Assembly (NCBI RefSeq): GCF_051622035.1
Contig: NC_135356.1
Coordinates: 6,056,079-6,120,078, forward strand
DNA length: 64,000 nt
Reading direction: 5' to 3'
Source of the DNA: Arctopsyche grandis
Lineage: Eukaryota; Arthropoda; Insecta; Trichoptera; Hydropsychidae
Each line of letters begins with the position of its first letter. Within the stretch, counting starts at the first letter, position 1. Positions 34,001 to 46,250 of the stretch are shown in pieces. The position numbers and the translations under genes were made by a program. The notes below the pieces were generated by a model, which searched no databases, was not told the origin of the DNA, and saw only the letters and a list, made by a program, of their open reading frames with translations.

Positions 34001-36888
34001 TGGAATACATTTATTGTTTCAATACACTCGTACCGTTTCCATAACTACGCAATATTGTATTGCTAGCTGTCACCGAGACCCTTTCATGAAAAGAGACCTT
34101 TTCATATAGGATGTTAATTGAATAATATGTTACTTAAATGATCAATTTACTTATAAAAATGTATCCCATTTTGTTTATTGTGTGTTTTTGAATGCATTGT
34201 GCAATTTTTAACGATGCACTTGCCCATTTCCCTTGCCTAGAGAAGTTTTTATCTGACATACGTCGACCACCAAGCATCAAATATTCGATGATCCCAACAA
34301 ATCTTTAAAGCTTACATTCATAGATAAAAAGTCTCTTTCGAAATTATATATTAGATGACTAGTCGATTCGATGTACCGTGAGACTTACGAGAACCAAACA
34401 TGCTGTCGCATTCGTGCAATGTGTAGTGACATTGAAAGGACGTAAAATAATTTATTTTGAATTATTTCTTATTTAACTATATAATATTATTACAATATAA
34501 TTCAATGCAAGGTCTTTAATAATACTACTGTAAGCTTTGCAGTCCATAACATGACGTTGACAATTACTTTTATCGTTTAAAAAATATAAATTTCCATTAA
34601 TATAAAATATATACGTATTCCATTAATAAATTAATCATATCAACAACTTGTGTATTTTATATTAAAATTTATTAATGTAAATATTTCAAAATTCGAAACG
34701 CGTACTCAAAACTAACAAAAAATAAAAGTCAAATTCTACCGACCACTATTCGCATGAACGATGTTGTAACCAGCAGAATAGACTATTGGTTAGCATATAA
34801 TGCTTTGAACAATATAGTCACGGGTTCAAATCCCACTGGTTTTTGTTGGCCAGATCTTGGATTTGTGAATCTAGGTCGATCGTTTCCAATCAGAGTTTGT
34901 CAATTTATCTGAATTTCATTGAAGCTGTTCCAACAAATTGGCAACGTTACCCGTTTTCTCACAAATATCGAGTTTTCAGCATTCTAGAATATACAGTGAA
35001 TTGTATAAAACGCCGCAAATTAACAAATTTGACCGTAGATGTCTCTGTGGATGTTAATTGATATGTATTCACTTTGTATAATAATACTTGTATCTAAATG
35101 TACAATGTTTCTGGCCAGGAAGGCGCATTGGGGTTACCTGTTAGGCATTCCCGGTATAAATTAAAAATAATAATAATAATAATCTTGACCAAAATGCAAT
35201 GCGAAACTGAAACGAAATGTAATTGGCCGTCGCGGGTCGAGTGGGGGGTGAATGCGATAGCATGTAAATTTTACGTAAGTCTCATGCTAGATTGTTTCGA
35301 ATATAATACATATTATTGAGAAATGATACATGATTTAGTAATAATATTTTAAATCAAATCCAGCTGATAAACTCACGCTAGTTGTGTACAGTATAGTTAT
35401 TACATATGTATACTGATCATGAATAAACCACATAATAATGAGATTTATTGTTACAGCTTGGAAGTACGTTGTCCATTCCTCGATATTGACTTTACTCGTT
35501 ACTATCTGAGCTTGGATAAAGATTCCAGGAGGCCAAAAGGTGATGTAGAAAAGTATTTACTTAGAGATGCCTTTGAGGGACAAAATCTTCTACCAGCCAG
35601 CATTTTATGGAGACCCAAAGAAGCGTTTAGGTAATTCTTAAATTTATCCAAACATCCCAACACAATCAGTTCGGTGTTACTTTAGTATGCGGTCTCACTG
35701 TCTCAGTTCTCGCGTGACACTGAGATTGAATAATGTCGACCCTAACAACCCAATCTTAAATTTATAGGGCCAACTTTAACTATCCTGACCCTTAAATATA
35801 GGCTGCTAATATATGTATATATTTTTTTAAGTTTTATTTCATCAATATTTTCATTAAAATAACATATCTTAGCAGCCAACACCTATTTATTTAAGGGTCA
35901 GGATAGGTTAGGTTAAGTTAAGGTTGGCCCTATTCATTTAAGATTTGGTTAAGAGATTTGTATCTACTGACGATATTCGACAACATTATGGGGCGGCAGG
36001 AAAAAACAAATATTGTAATAAACATTTCGTTGCTACGATACAAATAAAAAAAAATAGTGGAAGAAAAATCGAACGAGAGTAAACGGCCACTTCCGGTTGA
36101 CGGATGCTTACCAAATTATATACATAACTTGGTATTATGCTTAAACTTCTAGATATGAAATTTCAGTTGAATAAACCCAACGGTTTCTGAGAAAAACATA
36201 AAAAACCTCGATTCTCTACACTAAAAGTACTACTTCCGGTTCAGATAAAAATATTTAAAAAATATAAAGTTATAAAAATTATTATTTCTATCACATGTAA
36301 ATAAATTTCAGTCCGATTTAGTTAACGGTTTGGGAGATAATTGAATTCAAAAACTTAAAAAAAAGAGGACACCTATAAGAGGAGGTACCATTTCCAGTCA
36401 ACTTAAAAATTTGAAAAAAATTTACGTCATGTCGATAAGAATTTCAGTAACTGATACTAAGTTTCAGTTCGATAGGACTAACGGTGTTCAAAAAATCCCA
36501 GGTTGCACCATCAATTCTATGTCACATTATATTTTCAGCGACGGAGTTGCAAACAAAGAGAGATCACTTTTCAAAGTCATCCAAGATTTGACTGAGGGTA
36601 GAGTTTCAGACGAGGAGTTCAATTCCTGCGCACCGAAATTTACACACTGTAAACCACTGTCAAAGGAGTCTTACTTTTATAGGTATATTTAAAAAAAAAT
36701 TTGAAATAATGTTTATAATTTTATTTTTATTTTTTAGCGATTTATTTATTCTTTTTAATTTTAGAAAATGTTTTGAAAAATATTATTCCGCGTTCGAGCA
36801 TCTCATACCTTACTTTTGGATGCCAAAATGGAACGATGATGTGACAGATCCATCAGCAAGATACATCAAACATTACAAAAGTCATTAG
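31001..36888 (+). CDS. AsnS: Asparagine synthetase (glutamine-hydrolysing), copy 2
   Basis: Eleven exons of the same lengths as copy 1: 31001-31114, 31192-31317, 31389-31629, 32784-32960, 33045-33217, 33352-33529, 33613-33757, 33835-33897, 35457-35630, 36539-36682, 36765-36888. They join in phase to about 552 residues. Cys2, [22 protein letters not shown] and WRPKEAF are all kept, so the copy should be catalytically competent. Differences from copy 1 are scattered substitutions (for example FDFKYETKC for FGFKYETEC in exon 3). Intron 8 is enlarged by about 900 bp that include a SINE, and intron 3 holds a complete hAT-like MITE. The 3' flank is an expanded 88-bp minisatellite. Confidence 0.93.
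32176..32585. mobile_element. Complete hAT-like MITE in AsnS copy 2 intron 3
   Basis: The ends CAGGGACGTTATTT and AAATGACGTCCCTG are inverted repeats with poly-C/G subtermini. Flanks GTATAGAT (32168-32175) and GTATAGAC (32586-32593) are an 8-bp target duplication with one change. The element is 410 bp, the same length as its copy 3 partner at 48587-48996. Confidence 0.75.
34770..35182 (+). mobile_element. tRNA-headed SINE in AsnS copy 2 intron 8
   Basis: The head looks like a decayed tRNA gene: a TTGGTTAGCA segment as A box and GGTTCAAATCC at 34823-34833, an exact match to the pol III B-box consensus. The body ends with CCAGGAAGGCGCATTGGGG, GTTACCTGTTAGGC and an (ATA)n tail. Copy 3 keeps only the tail (about 55157-55260). 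The same tail, inverted, is embedded in the 3' minisatellites (CCTAACAGGTAAACCCCAAT at 37438, 37871, 38832, 57739, 58523). Confidence 0.6.
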
Positions 36889-36904
36889 ACATCAACCATT
36901 TAAC

Positions 36905-38670
36905 CATTTTACATTGAAATTATTATATTCACTATATGTTGTAATCATTATATTAAAAAAAAAAAATGTTTTCATAAGATGAAAAATAATACATATTTAC
37001 ATTGAAATTATTATATTCAATATGTGTTGTAATCATTATATTCAAAAAAAAATATGTTTTCATAAGATGAAATATTATACATATTTACATTGAAATTATT
37101 ATATTCACTATGTGTTGTAATCATTATATTAAAAAAAAAAAATGTTTTCATAAGATGAAATATAATACATATTTACATCGAAATTATTATATTCAATATG
37201 TGTTGTAATCATTATATTAAAAAAAAAAATGTTTTCATAAGATGAAATACATATATAATACATATTATAGCATTTAAGAAATTGACATTAAAGGGAAATA
37301 TTGTGCATAAAATGATTTTTATTTTCTTATTTATAAAATATCGTCCTATCATACTTTTTTACTTTATCTATGTACGTAGTAACAATGGATGAAGTTTTTT
37401 TATTTATTTATTATATACATATATACCAGGAAGGCCTAACAGGTAAACCCCAATGCGCCTTCCTGGGCAATTACATCAAACATTACAAAAGTCATTAGAC
37501 ATCAACCATTTAACCATTTTACATTGAAATTATTATATTCACTATGTGTTGTAATCATTATATTCATAAAAAGAAATGTTTTCATAAGATGAAATATAAT
37601 ACATATTTACATTGAAATTATTATATTCAATATGTGTTGTAATCATTAAATTTAAAAAAAAATATGTTTTCATAAGATGAAATACATATATAATACATAT
37701 TATAGCATTTAAGAAATTGACATTAAAGGGAAATATTGTGCATAAAATGATTTTTATTTTCTTATTTATAAAATATCGTCCTATCATACTTTTTTACTTT
37801 ATCTATGTACGTAGTAACAATGGATGAAGTTTTTTTATTTATTTATTATATACATATATACCAGGAAGGCCTAACAGGTAAACCCCAATGCGCCTTCCTG
37901 GGCAATTACATCAAACATTACAAAAGTCATTAGACATCAACCATTTAACCATTTTACATTGAAATTATTATATTCACTATGTGTTGTAATCATTATATTC
38001 ATAAAAAGAAATGTTTTCATAAGATGAAATATAATACATATTTACATTGAAATTATTATATTCAATATGTGTTGTAATCATTAAATTTAAAAAAAAATAT
38101 GTTTTCATAAGATGAAATATTATACATATTTACATTGAAATTATTATATTCACTATGTGTTGTAATCATTATATTAAAAAAAATATGTTTTCATAAGATG
38201 AAATATAATACATATTTACATTGAAATTATTATATTTAATATGTGTTGTAATCATTATATTAAAAAAAATATGTTTTCATAAGATGAAAAATAATACATA
38301 TTTACATTGAAATTATTGTATTCACTCTGTGTTGTAATCATTATATTAAAAAAAAAAAAAATGTTTTCATAAGATGAAATACATCTATAATACATATTAT
38401 AGCGTTTAAGAAATTGACATTAAAGGGAAACATTGTGCATAAAATGATTTTTATTTTCTTATTTGAAATATAATACATATTTACATTGAAATTATTATAT
38501 TCAATATGTGTTGTAATCATTATATTAAAAAAAATATGTTTTCATAAGATGAAAAATAATACATATTTACATTGAAACTATTATATTTACTCTGTGTTGT
38601 AATCATTATATTAAAAAAAAAAAAATGTTTTCATAAGATGAAATACATATATAATACATATTATAGCATT
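36905..38670. repeat. Expanded 88-bp minisatellite with ~436-bp higher-order unit
   Basis: About a dozen or more units of 88 bp (acattg starts at 36911, 36999, 37087, 37175) follow the AsnS copy 2 stop codon. The array is interrupted by a block holding TTTATCTATGTACGTAGTAACA, the inverted SINE tail, and a repeat of the final AsnS codons (TACATCAAACATTACAAAAG, then TCATTAG, at 37471-37499 and 37907-37935; 436 bp apart). Confidence 0.8.
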
Positions 38671-39041
38671 TAAGAAATTGACATTAAAGGGAAACATTGT
38701 GCATAAAATGTTTTTTATTTTCTTATTTATAAAATATCGTCCTATTATACTTTTTTACTTTATCTATGTACGTAGTAACAATAGATCAAGTTTTTTATTT
38801 ATTTATTATATACATATATACCAGGAAGGCCTAACAGGTAAACCCCAATGCGCGTTCCTGGCCAATTACAAACAATGCAGCATTTTTATTACATAAGTCA
38901 CTGAATTACGAGACACTGAAAACTGGAAATTAGCGAGACATCTATGAATTTTAACTTTTACATTAATCATACTCAAATAGTGGTGACATATGTATTAGGT
39001 AGGAAGGTTTTTAGCCAATTTTTAACTACGCCGTTTCAACA

Positions 39042-39146
39042 ATGAAATCAGAAAAATTGGCAAAACAATTTTCAGAGGAAAACATGAAATATTTGAAAGA
39101 AAGAGTGTTACTGGCTGAGTTGAGTGTGTACGTACTAAAAATATAA
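39042..39146 (+). other. Repeated small open frame, shortened copy
   Basis: Copy of 20511-20639; an A-rich change after the VLKI codons gives an earlier stop. See that entry. Confidence 0.3.
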
Positions 39147-39323
39147 AAAAAAATCATATTGAATAAATAAATCTAAATACTAAATTAAATTTATTTAAAA
39201 GGTATTTGAAAAAAAATTGACCGCGTTCGATTCGGTCAAAAATTGACCGAATCGAACACATAACCGACGACACATTTCTTTTAATTATTTTTTATTTAAT
39301 AACTTAATATGCCTACATACATA

Positions 39324-39893
39324 AGGCCTAAGCCAACTTTTCGAATGAAGGGCCGCACTAGGAATTAAAAATGTGCGTCGGGCCGCAAGTAAAATAATAT
39401 TTATAGATTTACATTATTTACTGTCATAAAAAAATTTTATGTTGAAATAAAATTTCAACATAAAAATTAAGTGATCCTCTAATGGGTAATTATGTATGCA
39501 TGTATGGTTCGGTGATTACTGGTCACAAATCACTGGTCATAAAGTCACTCAAATCGGTCACGAGAAAACTGGTTGACCGATTTTAGGGTGTGACCAGTTA
39601 TCTCGTGACCAGTTTTAGGGTGTGACCAGTTTTCTCGTGACTAGTTTTAGTGTGACGGGTGATCACGTGTGACCGGTCTAGAGCGACCGGTTGTCCTGTG
39701 ACCGGTTCACATTTGACTAGTAATCACCGAACCCACTAAAATCTCTATAACGGAACATCTGGCAGCCGAAAAGTCCATCATAATAACGATAACTATCATA
39801 CTAACGAGAACTTGAGTGCCAAATATTGCGTATTCGCGATTTTAATGGCAAAAATTGTCTTTGTGACCACCGCAATGTGACTAATAATCCAAT
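39324..39893. repeat. Truncated hAT-like MITE, TIR minisatellite and ACTAAAATCTC block
   Basis: In order: left half of the 13464-type MITE (39324-39487), the GGTTCGGTGATTACTGGTCA minisatellite with both tips (39507-39735, fewer units than at 13794), and the block ending CTAATAATCCAAT at 39893. The order is the same as before AsnS copy 1, so this is part of the duplicated unit. Confidence 0.6.
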
Positions 39894-42313
39894 GGTTACA
39901 CGACAATTGGTGCAAGTCCAAAAGGTTCAACGACAAAATGTACCCGAAAATTAGTGCACTGACAAAATGTACCCGCGACAAAATGTAAACGGAAAAAATG
40001 TTCAAGCGACAAAATGTTCAAAAATCCTAAATTATCCTATTTTAATGGCAAAAGTAACTTTTTATTGTATTATATTTATCGATGTATATGGTACTTTTTA
40101 TCGTATAGATCGCGGATGTTATTAAATTATTATAAATTAAAGGTGTTCTCAACCGTACCAACATATTCTTATTTAAATTGAACAATTACATTTTAAGCGA
40201 ATGTCATTGTGACTCATTGAATATCATTTTAAGATGTCATTGAATTAGTATAAATGTCAGGGGTTCTCAACCGTATCCAATTTTTTCTTATTTAAATTGA
40301 AAAAAAAAGAAGTTTTTATGCGTATTGCAGATGTCAATGAATTAGTTTAAATGTCAGGGGTTCTAAACCGTATCCAATGTTTACTTATTTAAATTGAAAA
40401 AATTACTTTTTAAGCGTATGTCATTGAATTAGTTTAACACCCTCACAGAGGTGCGAAGACCTCTGTGAGGGACAGTACATACAAGATAATTATAAATTTT
40501 AGAGTTAAGTAATTAAGATGTATTTTTAAAATTAGCTTTATAGCTAAGATAATATATAAATAAATAAACGTTGAACGCCACGTTTTATTTTGATAAAACA
40601 GTTCCCAGCCAGCGGTCACGTGTACTTCGAGTTTTAACATTGAATGTGACCTTTACGGCGTCTCTAAATCAAATTCACATAATTTTTTTCCAAAATTTTG
40701 TTTAAAAATGCAATTATTTTATTTCTTCTGCAAATAAGTCTTCTAGTGTACATTCGCAAGCTATATGTATAATGAAAATTTTTTTTAAACTTAATATTTC
40801 ATTATACAATTATAAGGCAAGAATATCAAATATTAATTTAGATAAATTTAATGTATTATTTTACAGTCAAGTCTCGAATTACGACTATTCGGATTTACGA
40901 TGGAGAGATTTTACTTAGTGTTTAGCAAAAAACAAATGTATGAATCGGACATTGTATTGTAGAAAAAAGGAGGTATGTAAAAAAGGCAGACATTAGAAAT
41001 TTACAGCTAAAATTATTTTTACATACCTCTTTTATGTTTCACATTAATATTGCATCATTTACAACTAACTATTATGCGTAAGGGTTGCATACAAAATTTA
41101 ATTTTGACATGTAAAAGACAATTAAAATGTAAATGTAAAAAAAATCACGCGCGTTGAATAGAGATGGCAAAACAATAATATATTTTGAAATTAGTTCTAT
41201 GATTGACAGATGAATTGTCTACACAAATGGACGAAAATATGTAAAAAGACAAATGGGTTATAAAATTTTACTACCCTCATGTTAGAGGCTATTGAATGCA
41301 TTTTTTTCATTGCGTAAAACCCTAGGACAATAGGCAAATGGTGGGTTCGAAATCTCTTCAATGTCCTCTTCAACGTCGGTTTGTAGCAATGGAATAATAA
41401 TTTTTAGCTATTCACAGTTGATAAGCTCGATCACATTTATTATAGAAAAATATACATATATGTATGTAATTAATTTATAATTACTCTGGTATTATAAAGT
41501 TCTAATAAGGTTATCAAGTTAACAATCCTTGTTCACCATCCCACCGCAAAATGCCTATGTTGAACGTGTGTTCTCATTAATTACATAAACCTCAGTGGAC
41601 AGATGAGCGCAATTCGCATTCTATTGACACAGTGAAAAGCGTGTTATAAAAAAGTGTATGTATTATAAAATGTCGTGCATTGAACTATATATAAGAGTCA
41701 AGTTTTATTGTTATTGTTAAGAAATATTTTGTTGTTATTGTTTTATTGTTATGGCTAGAAAGTTTAATAATATAACTTTTAAATCAAATCGCCACCCTGG
41801 CACTTTGATTGATATAAACATTGTTTTTCGAGTACAATTAAAAAATATTTTGACTAAAATTTCACATAAAATTTTGTATTCCAAATATTGTGAGCAGAAT
41901 CTCGTTCTAACACTCGAATAGTAATCTGAGCACATTCAAAACTTAAAAGACGTTTAGTGAAATTTATTGGCTTTTTCATCTAAAACCACCCAAAACTTCG
42001 AAAGAAAACATTCTTTGAACTATTGACCATACACACTTGAGGATACATAAAATGAGGGAACTCAGCTTAAATGAATAGTGATCTCTAAATTCACATGTTA
42101 AAATTTGATAGTTTTTTGACATACATGGATTTAGAATTGCTAAAAGGAAATGTTACTGTTGACACACAAACACGGGTTTTGCAAAATCAAAGATGTTGAA
42201 GAGGATTAGGCAAAATCAAAGATGTTGAAGAGATTAGTTCAAGTGAGAATATTTATTATTATTTGATTTTTTTTATAAATATTTGAACTACCAATATTAG
42301 GATACAACTTATT
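39894..42313. other. Spacer 2, repeat-rich, no intact gene
   Basis: Contains ACAAAATGTACCCG-type short repeats (39900-40020) and three diverged ~90-bp units with the hAT-style tip CAGGGGTTCTcAACCGTA (about 40141-40440). A 13-bp perfect hairpin lies at 40441-40472 (CCCTCACAGAGGT with a 6-base loop). A pogo-like tip AGTCAAGTCTCGAATTACGA sits near 40866. Nothing coding beyond the hAT relic listed separately. Confidence 0.45.
41550..41649 (+). pseudogene. hAT transposase C-terminal relic
   Basis: Reads NAYVERVFSLIT and, after a small break, PQWTDERNSHSIDTVKSVL then stop. This is the conserved hAT dimerisation region, only distantly like the relic at 12306-12473. No terminal repeats were located around it. 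Confidence 0.55.
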
Positions 42314-43345
42314 ACTTTATCTATGTACGTAGTAACAATAGATGAAGTTTTGTGATCATACGAAAATTCGAACTCGAGATTTTGACTGATTCGAACTCAG
42401 AATCGATCGCTGATCACGTATTCATGATCTAGAAAAAATGTGTGTGTGTATTTTGGGGATATTTTTAGCACCGTTAGTCCTATCGAAATCAAACTTAGTA
42501 TCGGTTAATGAAATTCTTATCGACACGTCGTAATTTTTTTTCAAATTTTTAAATTGACCGGAAATGGTACCTCCCCTTATAGGTATCCTCTTTTTTTTAA
42601 GTTTTTGAATTCAATTATCTCCCAAACCACTAACTGAATCAGACTGAATTTTTTTTGAATAAGATAGAAATAATAATTTTTATAACCTTATATTTTTTAA
42701 ATATTTCTATCTGAACCGGAAGTAGTACTTTTACTCTAGAGAATCGAGGTTTTTTATGTTTTTCTCAGAAACCTTTTGGTTTATTGAACTGAAATTTCAT
42801 ATCTAAAAGTTTAAGCTTAATACCAAGTTATATATAAAATTAAGTAAGTATCTGTCAACCAGAAGTGGCAGTTTACTCTTGTTCGATTTTTCTTCCACAA
42901 TTTTTTTCGACCTCTTAAACGTGTGTTTTCGTCACAAAAAAATTCAAGTATAATTCTTGTAGCAATGTGATGAAAATAAAAAAAAATTATTGAATTTTAT
43001 AAACCGGAAGTGGGTTTTTTTCTCAGAGAAAGGTTGAAAATGTTGTGCCCACTACTCTGTCCACACCCCTGAACGTATTAAGCTGAAAATTTATATTTCT
43101 ATCTTTTATGTACTAACTTAGAGCTGGTAGGGTTTTGGTCAGAATTTGTAAACCGGAAGTAGTATTTTTTTTAAAACAATATTTCATTATTTTATTTTGA
43201 CCCTTAAAATTATTTTTATTTTCTTGATATTTAATGAGTATAATACTGATAGTGATTTTTATTAATAAAAAAAATTTGAACAAAATCTGACAACCGGAAG
43301 TAGAACTTATTTTGTTTTGTGCAAGTTTCCATACATTTGCGCTCA
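42314..43345 (+). repeat. ~150-bp ACCGGAAGT repeat element, spacer 2 copy
   Basis: Begins with the terminal repeat ACTTTATCTATGTA (42314) and runs through six units. CCGGAA-type motifs start at 42558, 42716, 42859 (changed to CCAGAAGT), 43004, 43153 and 43294, that is spacings of 158, 143, 145, 149 and 141. It ends at TGCGCTCAATTTG, where it abuts the transposase relic; the right terminal repeat is missing. Confidence 0.7.
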
Positions 43346-44005
43346 ATTTGTTGTTTCTAAAAGAAGTGTTCAGCGAATTGTTTGTGAAGTACGAAATCAA
43401 TTTGTGGTGGCTAATAAACCGCCAACATCGCAACCTTCAATATCGGAGCCATCAACGACACAACCTATATCTTCAGAGTCGTCAGTTGAGGTAGGATAGT
43501 CACAGTGCATTCCATTGTTCCATTGTTGTAAATCCTTTGTACAAAAGGTTCGGCAAACCTTTAACAATGCATTTACAACCTTTGAACAATCATCGGTGAC
43601 TAATCATCAGATCCAGCAGCATCCACATCTTCATCGACTGTGCGAGTTGTTTTAAGGACACCGGACAAAAATCGTGTTAGGTTATCAAAAATAACTACAG
43701 TGGATAGTTTTGATCAAGAAGTCATCAGGCGAACTATCTACGATTTTCATCTAGTTCATAAGACATTTCCGACCCTACAAAAACTTATTGAAAAAACTTA
43801 GTTCATTCGAATTAGTGGATATATAATAATAAAATGCTTTGTGATAAAATTGGATCTGGGAAAACACTAACGGGACAATCTCGCAAAATTATATATAATG
43901 TTTTCAACTATTTCATGCATCGTATAGTGAATAGTGAATGTGACGAAAGAAATAGTTTTATGAAAAATTTATATGCTTCGGTCGGAAAAATGTAACGGTC
44001 GGGAC
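43346..44005 (+). pseudogene. Rearranged IS630/Tc1-type transposase relic
   Basis: Fragments of the relic at 23232-24875 in scrambled order. First the middle part (VQRIVCEVRNQFVVANK, 43370-43500, to FHLVHKTFPTLQKL near 43790). Then the N-terminal start (MLCDKIGSGKTLTGQS, from 43831), with the uninterrupted GGAAAACACTAACGGG site. Not functional. Confidence 0.6.
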
Positions 44006-44508
44006 TTAAGAGGGCTGGACACCAGCGCCTTGTCCATACAAACGTATTAGACTTCTCCCTTCCTCAATTATGGCACTAGAGAAATTATTTTTTAATGTGC
44101 TATGGATATCCACCATTGGAATGCATCTATCGTTTTATTATTTTGAATAGTTATTTTTTATAGGAGCTAGGAGCCGTCAAACATCTATAAAATCGCCTCT
44201 TTTTTACACCCACGAAAAGAGTCCAGCGTGCTTATTTAACGGTCGATTTAAAAAAAAATACGCACAGAAAATATCTTTTTCATACCGATGATGATTTTTT
44301 TTTTAAATTGGTCCAGTTTTGGAGGAGAAAATAGGAGAATACGAAACCTCGATTTTGTCGATTTAAAATACGTATTATCTGGTCGAAGCGAAACTGTCGC
44401 ATTCACTCAATATATATATATTGATATTTATAGTCGCATTCACTCAATATATACATCGAAGAAAGGAACGGCAACAAAATTAAGGTTTCGGGTGTACAGC
44501 CCTCTTAA
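44006..44508. mobile_element. TTAA MITE with AGAGGGCTG ends, second copy
   Basis: Same as 24876-25446 but with only a short (AT)n. Target TTAA at both ends; tips AGAGGGCTGGACACC and the complement of AGAGGGCTGTACACC. Both copies are preceded by GTAACGGTCGGGAC, so this insertion predates the duplication. Confidence 0.65.
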
Positions 44509-44773
44509 TACTAGACGACAAAGAAGAATGTCTATACATACTAATGAAAAGGACTGCATTATTATCAAAATTCGAACACTTTAAAAATCACTTATTTCCT
44601 GTTTAATATAATTTATATCCTATCTATTTTTCTCATTTTTTAATTCGTATTAATTTTTGCATACGTACGTTTGTTTAACTTGAAATTTAAAAAAAATGCT
44701 ATTTATCATTTTATTCGTGGCACGTATTCAAATATTAAATAAATATGCCATCCAAATTACCGGATCTTGATAT

Positions 44774-45158
44774 TGTTGCGTAGGGGTGGGTGGAGGATCC
44801 AAGTAAAAGGCCAACAGTCGTTTCACAGCATTTATTGATGATTCAGGAGTTACACGCACTGTCACTGCTCCGTCCAGAATGAATTATATCGCCTACGTAC
44901 CGCCTTATAAAGGGTAGATCTCTCAGGACGCCTAATCTGTAATCTAATTCTGTTGTATAGTCACGTATTCGGATATGTATTTTCAAGACATTGGGTCTTC
45001 CCGTATCGATTCTGAGAACTAACTAATAACGGTCATTGTTTAGCCTAAATTGTTGAGTCCAGATATAATCTTTGGAAGTAAGTGCATGCATTTAGTTAAC
45101 CGATAACAGATATCCGTTGGTCTAAGTACAACTCGCTCAATCCACGGCGTACGTAACA
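44774..45158 (-). mobile_element. Solo LTR, minus orientation
   Basis: 385 bp bounded by TGTTGCGTAGGGG and GGCGTACGTAACA; on the minus strand it starts TGTTACG and ends CGCAACA, with an AATAAA signal and a TTATAA-type box in the right order. It splits the unit boundary sequence: copy 1 has the continuous CTTGATATGTATAAAG (14284-14299). The flanks ATAT and TTAT are a likely 4-bp target duplication. No second LTR or interior. Confidence 0.65.
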
Positions 45159-45172
45159 TTATGTATAAAGAT

Positions 45173-46250
45173 CAGTGGCGGTTCGTGCCAATTTTTAGTG
45201 GAGGGGCTGCACTGAAAAAATTTCATGATTCATGTCATAACAGGACAAGATAAGCATAGTTTTTGGCTTACGACCACTTACATGTGGATTTAAGTATTAT
45301 TGAAAAAAAACTAGCAAAATTCACCACCCATTAAAGGGGTGGTGAAAATTTGAAAAAAAAGCTTCTATTTAAAATTACATTCCATTATTCGGTCCGGTAT
45401 TTCCCCAACCATTTCTTTTTCTATGCTAATCATAGAATTTATACACTCTATGCAACTTTTTCGGTAAGTTCTAGTCGCGAAAAGTGTACATTTTGTAAAT
45501 ATTTTACTGAGTTATTTTGTTCTTCCATTTTTAAAAGAAAAAAATCTTAATATATTTAAATAAAAATTACGAGAAAAAGTTAAACAGGAGTAAACAAATA
45601 GGCTTTCAGAAGAATACAAAAGTTTGTTGTTATCAAAATGAAAACCACTCACTAAAGATTTGATGAGGGCTCGTACACAAACGATTAAGAGTAACGAAAA
45701 CGTATAAAAGAAACGAATAAAGCTGTGATTGTGTGAGCCAACGAATCAACTGAAAGAATAAACGCGCAACATCTTAAACAAAGTGATAGTTGAATCGCGA
45801 CAGTGCTGCCGATATGGCTTTTTCCGTGACCAGGTCTGAAATAAACTCAGCCCAGAGGCAACGAACTGGCAGTGTGAGTGAAAGAGAAAGAGCTATCTGC
45901 AGTAGCAAATAGCTCTTTCTCTTTCTAGTTCCGAAACTCCGGGCTGCGCGGCGTTCAGGGCGGCGCTGTAACACTTCACAGCCAGTACAGCAACATTTTA
46001 ATTCATCTGTCACCATACAAGTTAGTGGGGTCTTCGAAACAGTCAACATTACTTACAATATCACCCTTTTGGATACGGGTGATATTGTAAGTAATATTTA
46101 CTCTGTCGAAGGCCCTCAATAGTTCGTCCATCCAACTAATAAAAAGAATATCATTAATAAATAAAATATTAAATGTATTATTATAAATATATTTTAGAAT
46201 TTTATAGGAGGGGCTGCAGCCCGGCAGCCCATTAGGACGAGCCGCCACTG
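45173..46250. mobile_element. Complete non-autonomous hAT-like element before AsnS copy 3
   Basis: The ends CAGTGGCGGTTCGT and ACGAGCCGCCACTG are inverted. A perfect 8-bp target duplication ATAAAGAT flanks it (45165-45172 and 46251-46258), and the unfilled site GTATAAAGATACAAATGGG is present in copy 1 (14290-14308). About 1.08 kb with two internal hairpins; no transposase. Confidence 0.8.

Noticed and set aside
34770-34850. Functional tRNA gene in AsnS copy 2 intron 8
   Set aside because: A good B box, but no convincing cloverleaf or anticodon, and it is joined to a SINE body with an (ATA)n tail.
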